Shown here piece after piece: positions 6,558 to 11,778 of a DNA stretch of 11,778 bases. Both the position numbers and the translations under genes were made by a program. Where the stretch lies: NCBI GenBank assembly GCA_028694405.1, contig JAQUTM010000060.1:1-11778 (forward strand), read 5' to 3'. Every line of letters starts with the position of its first letter. The stretch's first letter is position 1. This stretch comes from Oscillospiraceae bacterium. GTDB taxonomy: Bacteria > Bacillota > Clostridia > Oscillospirales > Ruminococcaceae. A model generated the notes under the pieces. The model saw nothing but the letters and a program-made list of their open reading frames with translations, ran no database searches and was not told the DNA's origin.

Positions 6558-7673
6558 CTATAATTCAATTAATTGATAATCGCGGGTACCAACGCCTATT
6601 TTTTCGCCGTGCTCCAGTGTTACCATCCAGTTGGTTTGAGGCGATGTGCTGGTAAAGGTATCGTGATGGTCATGGCCACAGGCTAAGTTTTCGTGTAATT
6701 TGCTGCCGGGCAGTACCGGTTGTTTGTTACATGCATCGGCGCAGGCCATGTCCAGCGCCACAGAGTCAAAGCTTGCAAACATACCTACGTCTTGAATAAT
6801 AGGTGTATCGTTTTCTGCGTGGCAGTCACAATAAGGTGAAACGTCCATGACAATGCAAATATGAAATTGGGGACGGTTTTGTACCACGGCTTTGGTGTAT
6901 TCGGCAATTTTCATGCAAAGCTCGTCGTTGGCGCTGTCGTTACCGTTGTAAATAGCATCAAAGTTACAGCTGCCTAAGCAGCGGCCACAGCCTACACATT
7001 TTTCGTGGTTTATTTGAGCTTTACGGTTTGGAAAGGTGATGGCGCTGTGTGCACATATTTTTGCACACTTGCCGCAGCTGCGGCAAGTGTCGGTGTTTAC
7101 GGTAGGTTTACCGCTACAGTGCTGTTCCATTTTGCCTGCGCGGCTGCCGCAGCCCATGCCTAAGTTTTTCATAGCGCCGCCAAATCCGGTTGCCTCGTGG
7201 CCTTTAAAGTGGGACAGAGAAATAATAATATCCGCGTCCATAATAGCTTGACCTATTTTTGCCTCTTTTACATAGGTGCCGCCTTCTATGGGAACCAGAG
7301 CTTCATCCGTGCCTTTTAATCCGTCGGCAATAATAACCTGGCAGCCTGTAGAAAACGGAGTAAACCCGTTTTCGTAGGCGGCGTCTATATGGTCTAACGC
7401 ATTTTTACGTCGTCCTACATACAAGGTGTTGCAATCTGTTAAAAACGGACGGCCACCTAAAGCTTTTACTTCATCAGCTACTACTTTAGCAAAATTGGGA
7501 CGCAAAAAGCTTAAATTTCCGGGCTCTCCAAAATGTATTTTAATTGCGGCAAATTTGTCTTTAAAGTCAATATCGGCTATACCGGCCGCCTCTATTAATT
7601 TTTTTAGCTTTTGCAATAGATTGTTGCCTTCGCTGGCGCGCATATTGGTAAAATAAACTTTTGATTTTTCCAT
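6558..7673 (-). CDS. DUF362 protein with two 4Fe-4S ferredoxin motifs
   Basis: A 371-residue DUF362-family protein; the family is common in anaerobes and its reaction is unknown. The DUF362 core covers most of residues 5-300 and includes IKIHFGEPGN, SHFKGHEATGFGGAMKNLGMGC and a C-terminal SFDSVALDMACAD. Two ferredoxin motifs are inserted: Cys197-x2-Cys200-x2-Cys203-x3-Cys207 and Cys226-x2-Cys229-x2-Cys232-x3-Cys236, each able to hold a 4Fe-4S cluster. Start chosen at 7673 (MEKSKVYFTN) because GAGGA (7683-7679) is 5 bp upstream; the longer frame from 7709 adds a basic, non-conserved stretch and lacks a ribosome binding site. The C-terminus has a His-rich GHDHHD. It is inside the recombinase element. 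A redox role is likely from the clusters; any link to manganese or excision is unknown. Confidence 0.9.
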   Translation of the reverse strand: MEKSKVYFTNMRASEGNNLLQKLKKLIEAAGIADIDFKDKFAAIKIHFGEPGNLSFLRPNFAKVVADEVKALGGRPFLTDCNTLYVGRRKNALDHIDAAYENGFTPFSTGCQVIIADGLKGTDEALVPIEGGTYVKEAKIGQAIMDADIIISLSHFKGHEATGFGGAMKNLGMGCGSRAGKMEQHCSGKPTVNTDTCRSCGKCAKICAHSAITFPNRKAQINHEKCVGCGRCLGSCNFDAIYNGNDSANDELCMKIAEYTKAVVQNRPQFHICIVMDVSPYCDCHAENDTPIIQDVGMFASFDSVALDMACADACNKQPVLPGSKLHENLACGHDHHDTFTSTSPQTNWMVTLEHGEKIGVGTRDYQLIEL

Positions 7674-7711
7674 GAGAATCCTCTTTCTCTTCTTTTGGCT
7701 TCGTGCCAAAA

Positions 7712-9001
7712 TTAGTACATAAAATGGTTGTTTTGCTGCGTGGAAGCACTACTAAAGAGTGTAGCGAAAAAATGGAAATTATGCAATACCTGAGAAAAAA
7801 TTTGGCGCAAATGTGCACCCACCTGTGTCAGGCTAAATTGCTTTTGGAATTTTTTAACGACAGCATCGGTGGTTGTGCCAAAAACGCCGTCTACTGTTTG
7901 GGTACCCAGAGAGGGGTAATTTTTTGCAATGCGGTTTAGCTGGCGCTGAATTACGCGTACAGGTTCGCCGGTGCTGCCAATTTTCAGCGGTGTGCCGCCA
8001 TAGCTTTGTTCTATGCTTTGAATATTGGTGCTGGTAACCAGTTCTATATCGGTGCCATAGTAATATTTTAAAATATTGATGGCACTGTAACCGCTGTTTG
8101 CCAAGTCTACGGTTCCCCATTGCTTTAAGCCTTTGCAGCTTACGGTTTTACCGTCGCAGTATTCCGAGTAGTAGGGGTTTACAGTGCCTGTTTTGCGAAT
8201 ATAGGTATCAAATACCTCATCTACAACTGCAGAAATGCTGTCAAAAATATTGCGGTTGTGTACATAGTATTGGTCGTAACTGGTGCTGTTGGTTATGGTA
8301 AAGTTATAACCTTTACTGGGGTACCATTCGGTGTAAATGCGGTTTAAAGCCAAGCTTATTTGGCAATAAATATTAGCAATTAAGCTTTGCTTTGGCCATG
8401 TGGGATAAATTTCGCTGCTGGCTACGTTTTTAATATAGTTTCTAAAGGATACCGTAACATTTTGTGCACTGGAAGCGGGCGTGCCCAGATGTACGGTTAC
8501 ATAGGTGGGAATAACCACCTGATTTAAAACAAATGTGCTGCCCGAGGGGGCGCAAGGTGCCAGAGGAGCGCGGCTGAAAGGTGCGCCGGTATTTGCGTAT
8601 AGTTGGTGTGCAGGGATTGTTGCAGTATCGGGAAGTGCCCTAAAAGAAGCGGCTTCGGCATTTGCGGACGTATCTAAATGAGGAAGAAAGGCAAGATTGA
8701 TTAAGCTGTTTTGCTCAGCAAAGGCTTGAATACCACCAAGATAAATTGGCTCATAGCCGTTTGCGGTAGCAGTTAAATTATAGGTGGAATAGGGAATTTC
8801 GGTGTTGGATTCCTCGAGAGAGAGCTCTTTTGGCGGGGTATCTACAGTTACAGGTGAAGAAAAACCCGAACTGTCTGTTTGATAATGGTGTGTATACAAG
8901 GTGCCGTCCGGCATGGTGCGGCTTAAGGTAATAGAAGCGTTGGGTACCGCAAAACCTTCGTCGGCGGTGTAACTATATACTTGTATTGTTCCTGTACTCA
9001 T
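7712..9001 (-). CDS. 5' portion of the split SleC-like gene: SpoIID/LytB-type cortex-lytic enzyme
   Basis: Residues 1-391 (9001-7829) are the true N-terminal part of the gene; about 36 residues after Gln393 are encoded by the element and end at 7712. Residues about 1-110 resemble the N-terminal pro-region of clostridial SleC (IQVYSYTADEGFAVPNASI, PYSTYNLTATANGYEPIYLGG). Residues about 185-325 look like a SpoIID/LytB lytic-transglycosylase domain: NVASSEIYPTWP with candidate catalytic Glu197, RIYTEWY, YCDG, KGLKQWGTVDLANSGYSAINILKYYYG. Residues 338-391 are the first part of a PG_binding_1 domain, broken at the insertion. Start at 9001 is chosen over 9007 because AAGGAGG (9016-9010) is then 8 bp away instead of 2. 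No signal peptide is visible, fitting mother-cell synthesis. Joined to 4110-2623 it gives 886 residues with six PG-binding domains. The SleC link rests on remembered family features, not a search. Confidence 0.85.
   Translation of the reverse strand: MSTGTIQVYSYTADEGFAVPNASITLSRTMPDGTLYTHHYQTDSSGFSSPVTVDTPPKELSLEESNTEIPYSTYNLTATANGYEPIYLGGIQAFAEQNSLINLAFLPHLDTSANAEAASFRALPDTATIPAHQLYANTGAPFSRAPLAPCAPSGSTFVLNQVVIPTYVTVHLGTPASSAQNVTVSFRNYIKNVASSEIYPTWPKQSLIANIYCQISLALNRIYTEWYPSKGYNFTITNSTSYDQYYVHNRNIFDSISAVVDEVFDTYIRKTGTVNPYYSEYCDGKTVSCKGLKQWGTVDLANSGYSAINILKYYYGTDIELVTSTNIQSIEQSYGGTPLKIGSTGEPVRVIQRQLNRIAKNYPSLGTQTVDGVFGTTTDAVVKKFQKQFSLTQVGAHLRQIFSQVLHNFHFFATLFSSASTQQNNHFMY
7758..7786 (-). promoter_or_regulatory. 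Possible promoter of the DUF362 gene
   Basis: TTGCAT (7786-7781), a 17-bp spacer and TACACT (7763-7758) on the minus strand, inside the right end of the element. A perfect 7-bp hairpin (TTTTGGC/GCCAAAA, 7693-7711) lies in the resulting leader just before the ribosome binding site; it has no T-run, so it is not a terminator. Confidence 0.45.
7822..7828 (+). repeat. Right attachment-site core (7-bp direct repeat)
   Basis: CCTGTGT, identical to 4104-4110. Here the core is the left part of CCTGTGTCAGG, a small dyad with arms CCTG/CAGG that spans the boundary between element and gene and may be part of the recombinase binding site. Confidence 0.8.
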
Positions 9002-9020
9002 GGGCATAACCTCCTTGCCT

Positions 9021-9048
9021 TATGCTATGCGCTAAGCGGTTTTTGTGT
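9021..9048 (-). promoter_or_regulatory. Possible sigma-K-like promoter of the split gene
   Basis: On the minus strand CATAGCATA (9029-9021) matches the sigma-K -10 form CATAnnnTA, with AC 15 or 17 bp upstream (9048-9045). The start of transcription would fall near 9015, leaving a very short leader that begins at the AAGGAGG ribosome binding site; this closeness weakens the call. No sigma-A pair of quality was seen upstream. The rest of 9049-9228 holds no gene or clear promoter that I can support. Confidence 0.35.
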
Positions 9049-9228
9049 TACCTACTTGACCTATAAAAATGCAACAAAGCCGCAATAAACCAAGGAGGGG
9101 CAACTTGCAATAAAATACGGTGGAATATTCTACGTCTCACATCTTGTTTATACCTGTCGGAGCGTGTTAACATAGGAGAGAAGAAAAAGATAAAATAATA
9201 ATTTGTAATGAGAGGAGTTTGCTCGAAA

Positions 9229-10122
9229 ATGCTATACACTATAGAGAACGATTTTTTGAGCGTTACGGTAAGTGAGGACGGAGCAGCCCTAACAAGCGTA
9301 ATTAGAAAAGAGAGTGAGAGCGAGGCACTTTGGCAGGCAGATAAAGAAGGCTATTGGAGGGGACAGGCGCCGATTTTGTTTCCTTTTTGCGGAAGATTGC
9401 AAGATAAAACTTTAGTGCATAAAGGCAAAAAATACCCATTTCCGCAACCCCACGGCTTTGCGCGCAGCAAGATGCACACCATGGTACAAAAGGGTACCGA
9501 AAGCATTACGTTTGTGCTGCATGCAGATGATGCTACACGAGCTTTGTACCCTTTTGAATTTGATTTTTATACAACCTACACGCTGCTTGGCAAAACCATT
9601 CAGCACACGATAACGGTGTTTAACCGTGGGCATGAGGATATGCCTTTTACGGTTGGGTATCACCCGGCGTATAACTGTCCTTTTGATGATAAACATACTT
9701 TGGAGGATTACAGCTTAATATTCAGCGAGGAAGAGCCCGAAATGATGCGTATGGGTATTAACCCTCAAAGCGGCCTATACACAGGTGTGGATACACCTTG
9801 TACAGAGCTGATTAACAAGCGCGAAATTAAATTAAGCCAAGAATATTTTACACAGAATAATGCTTATAAAAATATACGTAGCCGTACCGTTTCTCTAATA
9901 GAAAAAAATACAGGGCGCTACATTAAATATAATATAGAAAATTTTGAATTTTTATTGGTTTGGACAACGGAAAATATGCCTGTAAAGTTTGTTTGCGTAG
10001 AGCCTTGGAAAGGCATACCTGACTTAGAGGGCGGCGGTGAATTTGAAAAGAAAACCGGCATGGTAGTGCTGAAAAAAGATGAGCGTTTTCAGTGCAGCTT
10101 ATGTATGCAAATAGGTAACTAA
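9229..10122 (+). CDS. Aldose 1-epimerase family protein (LacX-like)
   Basis: A 297-residue cytosolic protein of the aldose 1-epimerase (galactose mutarotase-like) superfamily, closest in look to the LacX group, which acts on anomers of sugars or sugar derivatives. Conserved points visible are FPFCGRL (Arg56), PQPHGFAR (His75, Arg79), the signature VGYHPAYN with His145 and VCVEPW with Glu258, corresponding to the catalytic acid/base positions. Start taken at 9229, giving MLYTIEN as in relatives, with GAGGAG at 9212-9217, 11 bp upstream; the in-frame ATG at 9208 has no ribosome binding site before it. It is divergent from the split gene. No sugar transport or catabolic genes adjoin it, so the substrate cannot be inferred. 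Confidence 0.92.
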   Translation: MLYTIENDFLSVTVSEDGAALTSVIRKESESEALWQADKEGYWRGQAPILFPFCGRLQDKTLVHKGKKYPFPQPHGFARSKMHTMVQKGTESITFVLHADDATRALYPFEFDFYTTYTLLGKTIQHTITVFNRGHEDMPFTVGYHPAYNCPFDDKHTLEDYSLIFSEEEPEMMRMGINPQSGLYTGVDTPCTELINKREIKLSQEYFTQNNAYKNIRSRTVSLIEKNTGRYIKYNIENFEFLLVWTTENMPVKFVCVEPWKGIPDLEGGGEFEKKTGMVVLKKDERFQCSLCMQIGN

Positions 10123-10379
10123 AAGCAGTTTGCTTATGGTAGATTTGTACAGTAAAAAGGACGGTTTTTGGACGGTTTGCACAACGGAAACGGTGCAAAA
10201 ATAAAGTCGGAAAATCTAATTTTCGGTTTTATAATGTCATAAATATGTTGTAAATTTGCATTCTTTTAAATTGTGTGTATTATAAAGTTAAGCAGGTACA
10301 GTGCATAATGCATTGGTGTGCCTGCATATAACAGTACGGTGCATATTGTGTACCAATAATTTATAGGAGGGCAAAAACT
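10123..10379 (+). other. Intergenic region with hairpins and a structured leader
   Basis: No gene is seen. A direct repeat GGACGGTTT occurs at 10159-10167 and 10170-10178, and the second copy runs into a hairpin TTTGCAC/GTGCAAA (10176-10182, 10193-10199) without a T-run. A weak AT-rich stem GAAAAT/ATTTTC followed by GGTTTT (about 10210-10230) may terminate the epimerase transcript. Downstream of the next gene's promoter come two adjacent hairpins: GCAGGTACA (10292-10300) with TGTGCCTGC (10317-10325), and GGTGCA (10338-10343) with TGTACC (10349-10354), each with one G-U pair. Their loops share GTGCATA, so they look like diverged copies. Confidence 0.5.
10256..10283 (+). promoter_or_regulatory. 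Promoter of the DUF6465-like gene
   Basis: TTGCAT (10256-10261), a 16-bp spacer and TATTAT (10278-10283). The leader would be about 90 nt and contain the two hairpins noted for 10292-10354. Confidence 0.55.
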
Positions 10380-10697
10380 ATGGCGGTAAAAGAAGCAATA
10401 AAACCCAAAGCAGAAACAGAAGCGCAAGTGCCAAAAACAAGCACGGCGGCAAAAAAACCAGCAGCTAAAAAAGCGCCTGCAAAAAAATTAGTTAAAAAAA
10501 CAGATTGTGTGCCTGAAATATTTATAGAGTACGGAGAAATTCAGTTTGCACAAAAGGCGATTTTAGAAAACATAAAAGCTGCTGCAAAGGAGCAAGGCTG
10601 TGCTACCATTAAAACCTTGCAGATATACATTAAACCCGAAGAATACAAAGCCTACTATGTTGCAAATGACGACGTAACCGGTGATGTGGATTTGTAA
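10380..10697 (+). CDS. Lys/Ala-rich small protein, DUF6465-like
   Basis: A 105-residue basic protein. Residues 1-42 are low-complexity Lys/Ala/Pro (AAKKPAAKKAPAKKLVKK), like histone-H1-type tails that bind nucleic acid. Residues 45-105 form a compact acidic/hydrophobic domain (EIFIEYGEIQFAQKAILENIKAAAKEQG, KTLQIYIKPEEYKAYYV) seen in many Clostridia and annotated DUF6465; function unknown. Start at 10380 has a strong AGGAGG 9 bp upstream. The tail suggests association with DNA or RNA; that is inference. The downstream hairpin-rich region may be part of its 3' UTR. Confidence 0.85.
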   Translation: MAVKEAIKPKAETEAQVPKTSTAAKKPAAKKAPAKKLVKKTDCVPEIFIEYGEIQFAQKAILENIKAAAKEQGCATIKTLQIYIKPEEYKAYYVANDDVTGDVDL

Positions 10698-11066
10698 AAA
10701 GAAGGGTAACTTTAACACAAATTTTAAAAAGTTACAAAAGAGTTAAAAAAAGCAACAAAGTTTCTTCACAATTAAAGCCTATACTTATAGGCATAGAAGG
10801 AACAGAACGGGCATCGACAGTACCGCTGAAAATAGCGGTTACAAAAAATGCTCTCGATTTAAAAGCCGCGTTCAAGGTGGTGCCTATTGCTACGGCGCCG
10901 CTGAAGGTGATTATCACCTCGCATCCTTTTAATTATATACAGGCAAAGGTTTACTTTTGCCCGTGGGGATATAGCGTTTATATCCCAAAGCTTACACTGC
11001 TCGGCCGATACCGCCGAGCAGACAAAAAACAACAGGGGTAGCCGTTTTGGCTGCCCCTTTTATTGT
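10698..11066 (+). other. Unexplained hairpin-rich region, possible structured RNA
   Basis: No canonical gene fits. Perfect hairpins follow one another: GCCTAT/ATAGGC (10777-10792), ACCGCT/AGCGGT (10822-10839), AGGTGA/TCACCT (10905-10919), GGCAAA/TTTGCC (10942-10961), GGGATATA/TATATCCC (10966-10986), a 9-bp stem CTGCTCGGC/GCCGAGCAG (10997-11021), then the terminator at 11034. A plus-strand frame is open from 10685 to about 11039 but has no ATG/GTG/TTG with a ribosome binding site near its beginning. I do not recognise a known RNA class. It may be a long structured 3' UTR of the preceding gene or an independent RNA; no convincing promoter is seen between 10698 and 10776. Confidence 0.45.
11034..11061 (+). 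terminator. Strong intrinsic terminator
   Basis: AGGGGTAGCC (11034-11043) pairs with GGCTGCCCCT (11049-11058), 10 bp with one G-U, 5-base loop, followed by TTTTATT. It ends the transcript of the DUF6465-like gene or of the hairpin-rich region. Confidence 0.9.
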
Positions 11067-11227
11067 TTGTGCGCTTACCTACAAGAAAAAAGCAGTGTAC
11101 TGCACATAAAAACACAGCAATATATCTACACGGCTTGGCAAATAAAAAGAAAAAACTAATCAATTAGCCAAAATTACAAAAAATGTACAACAAGTTTGTG
11201 TAAAACCTACTAAAACAACTTAAAATG

Positions 11228-11236
11228 TGGTATACT
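11228..11236 (+). promoter_or_regulatory. Extended -10 promoter of the DEAD-box helicase transcript
   Basis: TGGTATACT at 11228-11236: a TATACT -10 box with the TGn extension and no clear -35 box. Transcription would start near 11243. The 11067-11227 stretch upstream holds nothing I can support as a gene. Confidence 0.6.
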
Positions 11237-11242
11237 AAATAA

Positions 11243-11525
11243 GCTAATGCTTTTATGTGATGAATCGCGCGTGTTTAGGATGCGTTTTTGCTTTATGCTT
11301 TATATAAATAGAAAATAGGCCAAATGGGCTTTCTATTGTGGTGTATGTGCGATTTTTTACGAGCGGGGCCCCCTGTATGGCTGAGGGCTGCGGATTGTAA
11401 CGGAAAATAGAAATATTTTTTGGAGTTGTCCGAAAAACAGGCGGCAAAGGCAAATACAGCCTTTGCTTTTTTTGTGCCCGCTAAAGGCAAACAATTTACA
11501 AACCACAAATAGAAAGGAAAAATCT
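11243..11525 (+). promoter_or_regulatory. Long 5' leader of the helicase gene with internal terminator
   Basis: About 280 nt separate the promoter from the start codon. The leader contains a hairpin AATAGAAA/TTTCTATT (about 11306-11337), a GC-rich block around GGGGCCCC (about 11366), and an excellent terminator GCAAAGGC/GCCTTTGC (11444-11451, 11459-11466; 7-base loop) followed by seven T. AAAGGC at 11483-11488 could pair with the terminator's 3' arm as an alternative. DEAD-box helicase genes often have long regulated leaders. Attenuation, or release of a roughly 230-nt RNA, is inferred. Confidence 0.6.
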
Positions 11526-11778
11526 ATGACTTTTAGCGAAATGAACTTAATGCCCGAAATTCAACGGGCTATAGAAGAAATTGGCTTTACCGAAGCTACC
11601 GAAATTCAAAGCCGCGGTATCCCTTGTGTTATGGAGGGCAGAGATGTAATCGGACGCAGCAGCACCGGTACAGGTAAAACAGCAGCGTTTGGTATTCCTA
11701 TGCTGCAGCTTTGCGCCCAAAAGCAGCTGCCCAAGAGCAGCGTGCTTATTTTAAGCCCCACCCGCGAGCTTAGTATGC
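11526..11778 (+). CDS. DEAD-box ATP-dependent RNA helicase, N-terminal part (3' end outside window)
   Basis: The first 84 residues of a DEAD-box helicase, a cytosolic enzyme that remodels RNA during ribosome assembly, RNA decay or cold adaptation. The Q motif is present (phenylalanine at position 3, then GFTEATEIQSRGIP), as are motif I SSTGTGKTAAF (with Ser where Ala/Gln is more usual) and motif Ia PTREL near the window edge. The start at 11526 has AAAGGA 7 bp upstream and matches the usual short lead before the Q motif. The DEAD and SAT motifs and the C-terminal domain are outside the window, so the subtype (CshA-, DbpA- or CsdA-like) cannot be decided. Confidence 0.95.
   Translation, partial: MTFSEMNLMPEIQRAIEEIGFTEATEIQSRGIPCVMEGRDVIGRSSTGTGKTAAFGIPMLQLCAQKQLPKSSVLILSPTRELSM

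Larger units (their letters stand above)
4104..7828 (+). mobile_element. 3.7-kb serine-recombinase intervening element splitting the SleC-like gene
   Basis: The unit between identical points of the two flanking CCTGTGT repeats is 3,718 bp. It holds a large serine recombinase next to its left end, mntP with a manganese riboswitch, and a DUF362 gene. Removing it joins codon 391 of the gene starting at 9001 to the ACA CAG G of 4110-4104 in the same phase, recreating FSLTQDGIVGKSTW, the expected core of a PG_binding_1 domain. Site-specific insertion next to a recombinase gene and a short shared core are typical of large serine recombinases, including the skin elements that interrupt sigK. No transposon terminal inverted repeats were found. 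The boundary is strongly supported by the reading-frame logic; programmed excision is inferred. Confidence 0.87.

Noticed and set aside
7693..7711. Hairpin TTTTGGC/GCCAAAA taken as a terminator at the element end.
   Set aside because: No T-run follows on either strand, and it lies in the leader of the DUF362 gene.
4104..7828. The inserted unit as an IS element or conventional transposon.
   Set aside because: No terminal inverted repeats, no DDE or Y1/Y2 transposase, and the flanking repeat is a recombinase-type core that restores the reading frame without residue.
9048..9239. Minus-strand 63-residue hydrophobic frame between the split gene and the epimerase.
   Set aside because: No ribosome binding site, overlaps the epimerase start, and shows no recognisable domain.
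10732..10917. Minus-strand 61-residue frame in the hairpin-rich region.
   Set aside because: No ribosome binding site or known family. It reflects the inverted repeats and is antisense to the likely transcript.

Overview
The window looks like chromosomal DNA of a spore-forming, low-to-mid GC Firmicute of the class Clostridia (Oscillospiraceae/Ruminococcaceae-like). The evidence is the AAGGAGG-type ribosome binding sites, intrinsic terminators with T-runs, a yybP-ykoY riboswitch, a DUF6465-like protein and, above all, a SleC-like cortex-lytic protein typical of clostridial spores. Genus-level identity cannot be read from the sequence.

Layout. 1-490: 3' end of exodeoxyribonuclease III (+). 581-1210: serine acetyltransferase CysE (-), whose promoter is back-to-back with that of a YaiI/YqxD-family gene (+, 1402-1854); bidirectional terminators lie on both outer sides of this pair. 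1925-9001: a minus-strand spore-wall locus. Reading on the minus strand, it begins at 9001 with a SleC-like SpoIID/LytB-domain protein, continues at 4110-2623 with its peptidoglycan-binding repeats, and ends with an M15-type peptidase (2608-1925). 9229-10122: LacX-like aldose 1-epimerase (+). 10380-10697: Lys/Ala-rich DUF6465-like protein (+). 10698-11066: an unexplained stretch of perfect hairpins ending in a terminator. 11228-11778: promoter, long attenuator-like leader and the start of a DEAD-box RNA helicase (+).

Central observation. The SleC-like gene is cut in two, inside one peptidoglycan-binding domain, by a compact 3,718-bp element. The element carries a large serine recombinase, an MntP manganese exporter under a Mn2+ riboswitch, and a DUF362 iron-sulfur protein. 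It is bounded by a 7-bp direct repeat (CCTGTGT at 4104-4110 and 7822-7828). Deleting one repeat copy plus the element rejoins the halves exactly in frame and rebuilds a canonical domain (...FSLTQ|DGIVGKSTW...), giving an uninterrupted 886-aa protein. The recombinase has a sigma-E-like motif upstream and the split gene has a sigma-K-like motif. The arrangement closely parallels the 'skin' element of sigK, so a developmentally excised intervening element in a germination gene is the leading hypothesis. A recent neutral insertion is the main alternative.

How the genes would work together (inference): early mother-cell expression of the recombinase would excise the element, after which the late mother-cell gene would make the full-length cortex enzyme together with the downstream M15 peptidase. 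Both act on peptidoglycan. In vegetative cells the interrupted gene can make only a truncated product, and the element's manganese exporter and DUF362 protein stay chromosomally linked.
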